Assembly: GCA_002315995.1 (NCBI GenBank)
Contig: DCHN01000085.1
Span: 2,640-37,255 of the forward strand
Origin: Bacteroidales bacterium UBA1751
Lineage (GTDB): Bacteria; Bacteroidota; Bacteroidia; Bacteroidales; UBA932
DNA length: 34,616 nt
Reading direction: 5' to 3'
Shown: positions 16,436-25,063 of the stretch, in pieces
Layout: each line of letters opens with the position of its first letter
Position numbering within the stretch: position 1 is the first letter of the stretch
Notes under the pieces: generated by a model
What the model saw: the letters and a program-made list of their open reading frames with translations, nothing else
Told to the model about the DNA's origin: nothing
Databases searched by the model: none
Program-made: the position numbers and the translations under genes

Positions 16436-17233
16436 TTATTTGTTCAATACGCACACTATTTGATTGTTGTATTTCAAATCTACCGCGCTATATCTGTCCC
16501 ATCCATATTTGGGAGCTATTTTCTTATAAAATGTCATAAGTCTGGCCAGTTTGCTGTCAATTGAATGACAGTCTCCTATGATGAACTTTGTCTGCCCCAC
16601 CTGCGTATAAAGTTCAATATCTCCCTTCTCATTCACATATACCTGCTCTATGAGAGCATTCCAGAAAGGGTCTTTGTCAATAATGGTGGCAAGGGAGACC
16701 AGACCTTTCATCCACCCCTCTTCATCATCATAAATAAAACCCCTGTGAGCATTGTTAATTGTAACAGGCAGATATCCGCTCACTACAGGAACATTTTTGG
16801 TAAATGTACTTTGAAGCGGGAAAATGAATGCCGTTTCATCTACATAGAACCCGCCCTCTTCACTCTCTATTCTAAGAACAGGGCGTCTCTGGCTCAAAAC
16901 AACCTTCATGGTCCCATCTGAAGTGACACACACCTGAGCATCCTTTATGGCGCTCCTGCTGGCAAGATATCTCTCCGTCTCCTTTATGTTCAACGAGTGC
17001 ATATTCTTTCCAATAGGGGAGCCGAACTCCTCGTCGTATAGGTTTCTCACCGATGCAGCATCAACAAAGCGCATGGAGGCGCTGTCGGAAATGGTAATCT
17101 CCACCCTCTTTATTACCTCACTCTTTCTAATATTTCTGCAATAGTTGTACATAAAAATAAAGTACGCCCCAGCAATTATTGTAAGGGATGTAAGAAAAAG
17201 ATGAGTCAATATGAGCTTGATGATGCGATGCAT
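16436..17233 (-). CDS. ftsQ: Cell division protein FtsQ
   Basis: Single-pass inner-membrane divisome protein that links early and late division proteins via FtsB/FtsL. The N-terminal membrane helix covers about residues 8-30 and is followed by a POTRA-like and FtsQ-type periplasmic domain (VIKRVEITISDSA onward; FYVDETAFIFPL typical of the FtsQ fold). It is 265 residues long. Primary sequence is weakly conserved in this family, so the name rests mainly on architecture and position between murC (1-bp gap) and ftsA. Confidence 0.9.
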   Translation of the reverse strand: MHRIIKLILTHLFLTSLTIIAGAYFIFMYNYCRNIRKSEVIKRVEITISDSASMRFVDAASVRNLYDEEFGSPIGKNMHSLNIKETERYLASRSAIKDAQVCVTSDGTMKVVLSQRRPVLRIESEEGGFYVDETAFIFPLQSTFTKNVPVVSGYLPVTINNAHRGFIYDDEEGWMKGLVSLATIIDKDPFWNALIEQVYVNEKGDIELYTQVGQTKFIIGDCHSIDSKLARLMTFYKKIAPKYGWDRYSAVDLKYNNQIVCVLNK

Positions 17234-17234
17234 G

Positions 17235-18584
17235 CTATCTATTTTTTACAAGTTCAGTTATTGGGTCAATAAATCTGTCAATATCTCCTGCGCCGAAGCT
17301 CACAAGCACATCGTCCCTGCGTTTTGAAAGTAGAGCAAGAAGCTCAGATTTATCTATAAGCACTTTATTGTCCAGCTCAATATCCTTGAATATCAACTCC
17401 GATGAAACGCCCTCTATTGGCTCTTCGCGGGCTGGGTATATTCCAAGCAGAATCACGCTGTCGGCCATGGAGAGGCTGGCAGCAAAATCTTTTGCAAAAT
17501 CTCTTGTACGGGTGAAGAGATGAGGCTGGAAAATAGCTGTAACCCTTCTGCCAGGGAACATTGACCTTATTGATTTCAGTGCACTGGCCAACTCCTGCGG
17601 ATGGTGCGCATAATCGTCAATATATACCCTATCGGTCAGGTTGACATGCACATCAAGTCTTCTCTCCGCGCCCAGGAATGTTGAAATTGCCTCAGCTGCC
17701 TTTTCCGGCGATATACCGGACAGGAGTGCAGCGGCCATTGCAGCAATACTGTTTTCAAGTTGCAGCAGGCCAGGTACGCCTACACGGCAGTTTTCCAATT
17801 GACCCTGGGGGTATTTGAATGTAAAACTGTAGAATCCTCCTGGAAGAAGAGTAATGTTCTTGGCACAGAAATCTGCCTCCTCATTGAGAGAATAGCTCCA
17901 AATTCTCGCCTTTACCGCGCTCTTGTCCAATTTAACTCCCTGCTTCACAATAAGATGCCCTGAAGATTTCACCTGGCTTGCAAAAGAGGCGTATGCTTCA
18001 AGTACCTTCTCATGAGTTCCGTATATATCAAGATGGTCGGCATCGGTTGCTGTAATAACAGCCACATCAGGGAAGAGCTGAAGGAAAGAGCGGTCGAACT
18101 CATCAGCCTCCGCCACCAGCACCTTGTTTTTGCTGAGCAGAAGATTTGTGTGGTAATTCTTCGATATTCCACCCAAAAAGGCGCTGCATCCCTCACCGGA
18201 TGCCGTATATATATGGGCAACCATTGTGCTGGTTGATGTCTTGCCATGGGTTCCTGCAACAGCAATTGTAAAGGCCTCTGATGCTATTCGTCCAAGGGCC
18301 TTGGAGCGTTTGATAAGTTCATATCCCTTCTCTGAAACATATGCCATCTCCTCCATGGTTGCACTTACTGCAGGGGTGTAAATAACAAGCGTCTCCTCAA
18401 CATCCTGAGGAATTCTTGTACAGTCAGGTGTGAAATGCACCTCAATTCCCTCCTTTTCAAGCGCATCTGTAAGGCGCGACGGCGTTCTGTCATAGCCGCT
18501 CACCTTATAGCCAAGATTATTGTAGTATCTTGCTATGGCACTCATTCCTATTCCCCCTATTCCTATGAAATATACGCTCTTCAT
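17235..18584 (-). CDS. murC: UDP-N-acetylmuramate-L-alanine ligase
   Basis: Adds L-Ala to UDP-MurNAc with ATP, the first step of peptide-stem assembly; cytoplasmic. The N-terminal Rossmann-like loop is FIGIGGIGMSAIARY. The ATP loop AGTHGKTSTST lies near residues 110-119, and DDYAHHPQEL is the typical MurC segment of the C-terminal Mur ligase domain. 449 residues is normal. It is followed by ftsQ after 1 bp and preceded by murG with a 35-bp gap, so it is within the dcw transcript. Confidence 0.97.
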   Translation of the reverse strand: MKSVYFIGIGGIGMSAIARYYNNLGYKVSGYDRTPSRLTDALEKEGIEVHFTPDCTRIPQDVEETLVIYTPAVSATMEEMAYVSEKGYELIKRSKALGRIASEAFTIAVAGTHGKTSTSTMVAHIYTASGEGCSAFLGGISKNYHTNLLLSKNKVLVAEADEFDRSFLQLFPDVAVITATDADHLDIYGTHEKVLEAYASFASQVKSSGHLIVKQGVKLDKSAVKARIWSYSLNEEADFCAKNITLLPGGFYSFTFKYPQGQLENCRVGVPGLLQLENSIAAMAAALLSGISPEKAAEAISTFLGAERRLDVHVNLTDRVYIDDYAHHPQELASALKSIRSMFPGRRVTAIFQPHLFTRTRDFAKDFAASLSMADSVILLGIYPAREEPIEGVSSELIFKDIELDNKVLIDKSELLALLSKRRDDVLVSFGAGDIDRFIDPITELVKNR

Positions 18585-18619
18585 TTTATTATACTCCTTC
18601 CTTGCAAATCTTTATTGTT

Positions 18620-19723
18620 CTATCTGCTCCCGCCAGCGAGTTCAAAACACTTTTCAGCAATGACCTTCGCCGCATCTGATTTGGCCATTTTAAGGATATT
18701 CTCCTCGTAAGCCGTTATTCTTTCAGGTGCTGCAACAAGAGCGTCAACAGCATCCTTCAACTGCTCTTTTGCCTGCGCATCCTTAATCATCATTGCAGCA
18801 TTCTCCTTTACAAGAGCCTGCGCATTATGGGTCTGATGATCCTCAGCAACAATTGGTGAAGGAACAAATATGGTGCACTTTCCAGCAATGCAGAGTTCGG
18901 ATATTGTTCCTGCACCGGCACGCGATACCACAATGTCGGCAGCAGCATAGGCCAGATCCATTCTCTTTATAAAATCAGACCAGAAGAGTCCATTGTCGTT
19001 CCTGCCAACCATAAACTCCTCACACTCCTTCTTGTAGTAACTGCCACACTGCCAAATGATATCATAGTTCGGATGACCCTTTTCTATAATCTGCTTGACA
19101 CACTCGTTCAATGTCCTGCACCCGAGCGAACCTCCAACAACAAAGATGCACTTGCGGTCAGGATCCATTCCATAGAATTTTCTTCCCTCCTGCCTCATGG
19201 CAGCATCCGGACGCACAATATCGCTTCTAACAGGGTTACCGGTAAGAAGAATTCTCTCCTTTGGGAAGAATCTCTCCATTCCATTATACGCAACACATAC
19301 AAGTGATGCATCCTTTGCATTTCTCCTGTTCACCAGCCCCGCAAAGGAGTTCTGTTCCTGAAGGAGAATAGGTACATTCATGGTGGCGGCAGCACCTACA
19401 ATGGCAGCACTGGCATAGCCACCTACACCAACCACAATATCAGGTTTGAAATCCTTTATTATCTTCTTTGCCTTTGACTTGCACCTCAAATAATCAATTG
19501 CGACCCCTATGTTTGATGGAGACCAGAGTGGCCTCTTCAATCCTCTTGCAGGAATACCTATTATTCTGTAGCCTGCAGCCGGCACCTTTGTCATCTCCAT
19601 TTTTGATATGGCTCCCACAAAGAGTATTTCACTCTCCGGATCCTGCGCCTTTATGGCACCCGCTATTGAAATTGCCGGAAAAATATGGCCGCCGGTTCCG
19701 CCTCCGCTAATTATTGCTCTCAT
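18620..19723 (-). CDS. murG: Undecaprenyl-PP-MurNAc-pentapeptide GlcNAc transferase
   Basis: Peripheral membrane GT28 glycosyltransferase that converts lipid I to lipid II on the cytoplasmic face. The N-terminal G loop SGGGTGGHIFPA and the second loop VVGGSLGCRTLNE are both present. SRAGAGTISEL and VAEDHQTHNAQAL form the UDP-GlcNAc site. The 367-residue length is typical. Its ATG overlaps the ftsW stop in an ATGA junction, indicating translational coupling. Confidence 0.97.
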   Translation of the reverse strand: MRAIISGGGTGGHIFPAISIAGAIKAQDPESEILFVGAISKMEMTKVPAAGYRIIGIPARGLKRPLWSPSNIGVAIDYLRCKSKAKKIIKDFKPDIVVGVGGYASAAIVGAAATMNVPILLQEQNSFAGLVNRRNAKDASLVCVAYNGMERFFPKERILLTGNPVRSDIVRPDAAMRQEGRKFYGMDPDRKCIFVVGGSLGCRTLNECVKQIIEKGHPNYDIIWQCGSYYKKECEEFMVGRNDNGLFWSDFIKRMDLAYAAADIVVSRAGAGTISELCIAGKCTIFVPSPIVAEDHQTHNAQALVKENAAMMIKDAQAKEQLKDAVDALVAAPERITAYEENILKMAKSDAAKVIAEKCFELAGGSR

Positions 19724-20943
19724 GACCTCTTAACCTCCAAAACTCTGGTTACAGAGAGAATAATGCCCAAAGAAACGCATGAAAGAATGAATGACGTACC
19801 TCCAAGACTTATCAAAGGCAGTGTATGACCTGTAACCGGAAGAATTCCCAAATTTACGAAAATATGCAGTGTTACCTGAATAATGAAGCATATTGTTATT
19901 CCTGCCACTGTCATTGCGCTGAACATCTTCCTGCATCTCTTCACGGCCGCAAGGGCTCTTGCGAAGAGCATACTGTAGAGGAATATTATAATGAAGGCAC
20001 CTACCATTCCATACTCCTCAACTATTATACAGAATATGAAATCTGAATGCGCCTCCGGCAGAACATAGCGCTGAGTACTGTTTCCAGGACCCTTTCCGAA
20101 GAATCCAGCATCGGCAATTGCCGCCTTTGCCATATCCGACTGGAAAGTACGATCCTTTTCCAACTGCTGCTGCATCTTCATTTCGTACTCGTCAACAACC
20201 AGAGTCTGAGATGAATTGTTAGACTTTCCTCCAGAGAATATATGAAGTCTGCTTACAGCAGTATCTATTCTATGGAACCAGTGGGTCACACTGTTCACAC
20301 CAATAATAAGCAGAAGTGTTGCCAAGGCAATACCGCACGCATACCAGATGAATCTCCATTTTATTCCTCCAAGAATAATCAGAACAAATGAGAGGAGTGC
20401 GAAGAAGATTGCTGTGGAAATACTGCCAACCGCTGAAAGGACACACGTCACTGCAACAGGAGCAAGTACGAATATTGCAAAGGTCTTGAAGTTGTCAAGC
20501 TTTACACTATCGAATATGTTTGCCAGGTAGAGCACCAACGTTATTTTAATAAGTTCCGTTGTCTGAAACGAAATGCTTGTTCCCGGTATCTGCAGCCACC
20601 GCCTTGCCCCGTTGATTTCCACTCCTGAGGTTACCGTAAGGGCCAGCAGGGCTATGGAAACAACAAAAAGGGGAACAGATATGAACTTATACCATTTAAC
20701 CGGGAAGATGTATGCCACGAAAAGCATGAACAGGGCAGCGGCAGACATCTTGAGCTGTGAAATCACATATGCCCAGTTCGATGTGTGCTCGGTTCTGGCC
20801 AGGGCGCTGGTGGATGTATATATGACAACCATTGATATGAGAATGAGCGCAAGCACAACTCCCCATATAGATTTATCACCAAGCAGTCTGGTAATAATCC
20901 TACCGTCTCTCTTTTCGTATCCCTCTTCCTGTGACTTTTCCAT
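19720..20943 (-). CDS. ftsW: Septal peptidoglycan polymerase FtsW (SEDS family)
   Basis: Multi-pass SEDS glycosyltransferase that polymerises lipid II at the septum together with FtsI. About ten membrane helices are visible after a charged cytoplasmic N-terminus. Family regions include the FFGKGPGNSTQRYVLPEAHS loop, which carries a conserved signature, and GHTLPLISLGGTSF near the C-terminus. 407 residues. It lies between murD (4-bp gap) and murG (4-bp overlap). Confidence 0.96.
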   Translation of the reverse strand: MEKSQEEGYEKRDGRIITRLLGDKSIWGVVLALILISMVVIYTSTSALARTEHTSNWAYVISQLKMSAAALFMLFVAYIFPVKWYKFISVPLFVVSIALLALTVTSGVEINGARRWLQIPGTSISFQTTELIKITLVLYLANIFDSVKLDNFKTFAIFVLAPVAVTCVLSAVGSISTAIFFALLSFVLIILGGIKWRFIWYACGIALATLLLIIGVNSVTHWFHRIDTAVSRLHIFSGGKSNNSSQTLVVDEYEMKMQQQLEKDRTFQSDMAKAAIADAGFFGKGPGNSTQRYVLPEAHSDFIFCIIVEEYGMVGAFIIIFLYSMLFARALAAVKRCRKMFSAMTVAGITICFIIQVTLHIFVNLGILPVTGHTLPLISLGGTSFILSCVSLGIILSVTRVLEVKRS

Positions 20944-20947
20944 ATCT

Positions 20948-22276
20948 CTATTTTAACGCCGCAACTGCAGCCTTGAACTGTCTTCCTCTGTCTTCATAGC
21001 TTTTGAAGAGATCAAAGCTTGCACAACATGGCGATAGTAAAACAACATCACCCTCGCGAGCATATTTGTGAGCAAGCTCAACCGCCTCCTGAGCGCTCAG
21101 GGCATCAACCATATTCTCAACCCTGCCTCCGAAGTTGTCGTGAAGTTTCTCATTATGAAGCCCCATGCAAATCAAAGTGTGCACCTTCTTCTCCACAAAG
21201 CCGTACAATGGAGCGTAATCGTTACCCTTATCCTTTCCACCGGCAATCCAAACCACAGGCTTTGTCATTGCATCAAGAGCATACCATGCAGAATCAACAT
21301 TGGTTGCCTTTGAATCGTTAATGTATTCGACACCGCCAACAACTCCGCACTTCTCCATTCTGTGCTCAACGCCACCGAACTCTCTCAATGAATCCGCAAT
21401 AATCTTGTCAGGCACACCTGCTCTGGAAGCTGCAAGAAGCGCAGCCATACAGTTGTACATATTATGTTTGCCCTTCAATCCTATTTCGCTTGAGTCAATT
21501 GAGAAGCCGGAACTTATAATTCTCCCTTCAGATGTTATGTGTGCTCCATTTTCAATGGCTTTTTCCCTTGAAAATGGAAGAAGGTTCGTATTGAAAGACC
21601 TCCTTGCCATCTCTGCCATTGTAACAGGATCATCGGCACAATAGATGAAATAACTATTTCCATCAAGATTCTGAGTAATCCTGAATTTGGAGTCAGTATA
21701 GTTCTGCATCTTGAAATCATACCTATCCAGGTGGTCTGGAGTAATGTTCATCAGAACTGCTATGTCTGCCTTGTAGTCATACATTCCGTCGAGTTGAAAA
21801 CTGCTGAGTTCAAGAACATACCACTCGTAATTGCACTCTGCAACTCCACGTGCATAACTCATTCCTATATTCCCGCCAAGTCCCACATTATATCCGGCCT
21901 TCTTGAGAATATGATAGATAAGCGAGGTGGTTGTAGTCTTCCCATTGGAGCCGGTAATGCATATCTTCTTCGATTTGTCATACCTGCCGGCAAACTCTAT
22001 TTCAGAAATAATAGGGATTCCCGCCCTCTGCGCATCAACAACCAGCGGAGCAGAATATGGGATACCAGGACTCTTTATTATGAGATTGGCACTAAGGACC
22101 TTTTCAGGAGTATGCCCCCCATCCTCAAACGCAATGGAGTACTCCTTGAGAATCTCCACATATTTGTCAGAAATTTTCCCGTTGTCCGAGAGGAACGTGT
22201 CAAAGCCTTTTTTCATGGCCAGTATTGCACTGCCCACTCCACTCTCACCACCACCAAGAATCACAACTCTATCCAT
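20948..22276 (-). CDS. murD: UDP-MurNAc-L-Ala:D-Glu ligase
   Basis: Adds D-Glu to UDP-MurNAc-L-Ala in the cytoplasm. The N-terminal GGGESGVGSA loop, the ATP loop GSNGKTTTT near residues 108-116, MNITPDHLDRY, and INDSKATNVDSAWYAL followed by WIAGGKDKGNDY are diagnostic of MurD. The 442-residue length is normal. It is followed by ftsW after 4 bp and preceded by mraY with a 19-bp gap. Confidence 0.97.
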   Translation of the reverse strand: MDRVVILGGGESGVGSAILAMKKGFDTFLSDNGKISDKYVEILKEYSIAFEDGGHTPEKVLSANLIIKSPGIPYSAPLVVDAQRAGIPIISEIEFAGRYDKSKKICITGSNGKTTTTSLIYHILKKAGYNVGLGGNIGMSYARGVAECNYEWYVLELSSFQLDGMYDYKADIAVLMNITPDHLDRYDFKMQNYTDSKFRITQNLDGNSYFIYCADDPVTMAEMARRSFNTNLLPFSREKAIENGAHITSEGRIISSGFSIDSSEIGLKGKHNMYNCMAALLAASRAGVPDKIIADSLREFGGVEHRMEKCGVVGGVEYINDSKATNVDSAWYALDAMTKPVVWIAGGKDKGNDYAPLYGFVEKKVHTLICMGLHNEKLHDNFGGRVENMVDALSAQEAVELAHKYAREGDVVLLSPCCASFDLFKSYEDRGRQFKAAVAALK

Positions 22277-22295
22277 ATCCCGAATCTGTTTTGTT

Positions 22296-23513
22296 TTATC
22301 TTATCTTCAAAGTAATAATTGCAAGCACACAAAGGAGAATTGTTATAATCCAGAAGCGTACAACAATCTTGGCCTCTGGAATTGCCTTATGCGGGCTCTG
22401 AATCAGGGCAGGTATGCCCTCCTTCTGAAAATGATGATGCAGAGGGCTCATCTTGAATATTCTCCTCCCCTCACCATACTTTTTCTTGGTATATTTGAAA
22501 TATCCCCTCTGGAATATCACACTCAAACTCTCAACAAAGAAAATTCCGCATAGAATTGGAATAAGCAGCTCAACCTTTATCATAATTGCGGCAACCGCAA
22601 TTATTCCACCAAGAGCGAGGCTGCCGGTATCGCCCATGAACACCTGTGCCGGGAAGGTATTGAACCAAAGGAATCCTACGAGAGCTCCCACAAAGGCACA
22701 CATGAATATAACCACCTCGCCCGAATTTGGTATGAAAATAGTCCCCAAATATGAGGAGTATATTGCATTGCCGCTCAAATAGGCAAGAATAGCAATTGTT
22801 ATACCCACCAGCGCCGATGTACCTGCTGCAAGGCCATCGAGCCCGTCTGTAAGATTGGTTCCGTTCGATACGGCAGTAATGATGAAAATGATTACCAGTG
22901 CATATATGATCCATCCGCCCTTCTCTGCAGCTTCACCGATTCCCGGAGCAAGCCACGAGTAGTCGAACTGATGGTTCTTCACAAAAGGAATCGTTGTCTG
23001 AGTGCTCTTTGATATTTCACTGCCATTACTCACCTTCATTTTAACCTGCGGGCTTGAGCAGAGCGTAAGGGCTACAATAAGTCCTATTGCAACCTGACCG
23101 AATATCTTGTATTTGCCACGCAATCCCTCCTTGTCCTTCTTGAATACCTTTATTGCATCATCAAGGAATCCAATGGCGCCCATTCCAACCGTTGTAATTA
23201 TTAGAAGAATATTGTACACATTGGTCAAGTCACCGAACAGAAGTACAGGAAGAAGAATTGAAGCAAGAATAATGATTCCACCCATTGTAGGAGTTCCCTT
23301 CTTTGCCATCTGCCCCTCAAGTCCAAGGCCTCTGATCTCCTCACCAATTTGCATGCGCTGAAGCCTGGCAATAACCTTCGGTGCAAGAATAAGACAGCAT
23401 ACGAGAGAAGTGATTACAACAAGCAGGGCCCTCACGGTTATATATTTCATCAAACCAATACCCGGAAAATCAATTCCAACACTCTCCAAATATTCAAACA
23501 AATGGTATATCAT
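22296..23513 (-). CDS. mraY: Phospho-MurNAc-pentapeptide transferase
   Basis: Integral membrane enzyme that transfers phospho-MurNAc-pentapeptide to undecaprenyl phosphate to make lipid I. About ten membrane helices; key motifs are KKGTPTMGG, NLTDGLDGLAAG with the catalytic aspartates, and MSPLHHHFQKEG with the conserved histidines. Length 405 residues, somewhat longer than proteobacterial enzymes and usual for the phylum. It starts 28 bp after murE. Confidence 0.97.
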   Translation of the reverse strand: MIYHLFEYLESVGIDFPGIGLMKYITVRALLVVITSLVCCLILAPKVIARLQRMQIGEEIRGLGLEGQMAKKGTPTMGGIIILASILLPVLLFGDLTNVYNILLIITTVGMGAIGFLDDAIKVFKKDKEGLRGKYKIFGQVAIGLIVALTLCSSPQVKMKVSNGSEISKSTQTTIPFVKNHQFDYSWLAPGIGEAAEKGGWIIYALVIIFIITAVSNGTNLTDGLDGLAAGTSALVGITIAILAYLSGNAIYSSYLGTIFIPNSGEVVIFMCAFVGALVGFLWFNTFPAQVFMGDTGSLALGGIIAVAAIMIKVELLIPILCGIFFVESLSVIFQRGYFKYTKKKYGEGRRIFKMSPLHHHFQKEGIPALIQSPHKAIPEAKIVVRFWIITILLCVLAIITLKIR

Positions 23514-23541
23514 AGTTCAATACAGTTTCTTCAAAACAGTT

Positions 23542-25062
23542 TTACTTCACCTCCGCGCCATGCTCCAACGAGTCAAATGCGGCAAGGACAACCTCCTTAT
23601 CACAGAAGTGCCTCTTCTCCTTTCCAATAATCTGATAATCCTCATGCCCCTTTCCTGCAATGAGAATCATTGAGCCTGGATTGGATGTTGTAATTGCCCC
23701 TGTTATGGCCTCTCCCCTATCGGGCAGAATAGTGCATTTGCACTTGCCCTCTATTGTGAAGCCCTTGACAATATCCTGGATAATTTCCATAGGATCCTCT
23801 GTACGCGGATTGTCAGATGTTACAAAGATCCTGTTGGCATACTTCTGTGCAACTGCAGCCATCTCAGGTCTCTTGGTCTTGTCCCTATCGCCACCGCATC
23901 CGAAAAGGCATACAAGATCGCCTTTGTACGGTACCCCCTTCAACGCCTTTAGAACATTTTCAAGAGCATCAGGAGTGTGTGCATAGTCAACAACTGCGGT
24001 AAGATCATTCGCCCCACGGAAGAACTCGAGTCTGCCCTCTGCACCCTTGAGAGTACTCATGGCTGTTGCACACTCCTGCGCATCGGCGCCAAGGAGTTGT
24101 GCGGCTCCGAAAACAGCACTCAGGTTTGAAGCATTATGCTCTCCAATGAATCTGCACCAGAACTCACATCCGTTTATCTTGAGAAGCATTCCCTCAAGAG
24201 TATGCTCAATAATTCTTGTTGAATAATCAGCCGCTCCCCTTATTGAATAACTTCTGACTTTTGCCCTGCAGTTCTGCACCATTACCCTGCCGTTCCTGTC
24301 ATCCTCATTTACCAGAGCCCAGCTGCCTGCATCAAGTGAATCGAACAGCTTCTTCTTGCACGCAAGATAGTTGGCAAAACTCTTGTGATAATCCAAATGG
24401 TCGTGTGTGAGATTCGTGAATATGGCCCCTTCGAAATGAAGTCCCAAAGTGCGATCCTGGTCAAGTGCATGTGAACTTACCTCCATGAAGCAGTACTGGC
24501 ATCCGGCATCGCACATCTGAGCAAGAAGTTTGTTCAGCTCCATTGGTCCCGGAGTTGTGTTTATAGTCTCATATCTCTTATCACCAACCCAGTTTGCTAT
24601 TGTGGAGAGCAACCCACACGAATAACCCAACTTTGTAAAGAGCTGATAAAGAATTGTTGCAATTGATGTCTTTCCATTGGTGCCTGTAACGCCAACCAGC
24701 TTCAACCCACTGCTCGGATTGCCGTAAAGATTCGAAGCAACGAGAGCCAAGCTCTTTCTGGTATCCGCAACCTCAACAACGGTGACATCTGCGCTCTCAA
24801 CCACACTCAACCCCTCCTCTTCCATTCTATTTCTACACTCCACCGGCGATAGCGATGTAACTATGACCTCTGCGCCCCTCCTTACAGCCGGCACGTTGAA
24901 TGAATTTCCGTTGACCACGGCACCATCAACCGCAATGAAGAGTAAGCCCTTGGAGCACTCCCTCGAATCTGAAGTGGCCCCCGACAGGCTATCATCCATT
25001 CCTATGCGTCCCTTGGAAATCTCAACGATTTCAACGCCTTTCAACAACTCTGCAAGTTTCAT
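23542..25062 (-). CDS. murE: UDP-MurNAc-L-Ala-D-Glu:diaminopimelate ligase
   Basis: Adds the third residue of the stem peptide. The ATP loop GTNGKTSIATI is near residues 124-134, and FTNLTHDHLDYH and VVDYAHTPDAL are standard. The DNPR box (417-420) is the signature of meso-diaminopimelate-adding enzymes rather than the lysine type, so this organism should have mDAP peptidoglycan. I chose the ATG at 25062 (MKLAELLKG), 1 bp after the ftsI stop (TAGTATG), giving 506 residues. The longer start at 25083 overlaps ftsI and adds seven unconserved residues. Confidence 0.96.
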   Translation of the reverse strand: MKLAELLKGVEIVEISKGRIGMDDSLSGATSDSRECSKGLLFIAVDGAVVNGNSFNVPAVRRGAEVIVTSLSPVECRNRMEEEGLSVVESADVTVVEVADTRKSLALVASNLYGNPSSGLKLVGVTGTNGKTSIATILYQLFTKLGYSCGLLSTIANWVGDKRYETINTTPGPMELNKLLAQMCDAGCQYCFMEVSSHALDQDRTLGLHFEGAIFTNLTHDHLDYHKSFANYLACKKKLFDSLDAGSWALVNEDDRNGRVMVQNCRAKVRSYSIRGAADYSTRIIEHTLEGMLLKINGCEFWCRFIGEHNASNLSAVFGAAQLLGADAQECATAMSTLKGAEGRLEFFRGANDLTAVVDYAHTPDALENVLKALKGVPYKGDLVCLFGCGGDRDKTKRPEMAAVAQKYANRIFVTSDNPRTEDPMEIIQDIVKGFTIEGKCKCTILPDRGEAITGAITTSNPGSMILIAGKGHEDYQIIGKEKRHFCDKEVVLAAFDSLEHGAEVK

Positions 25063-25063
25063 A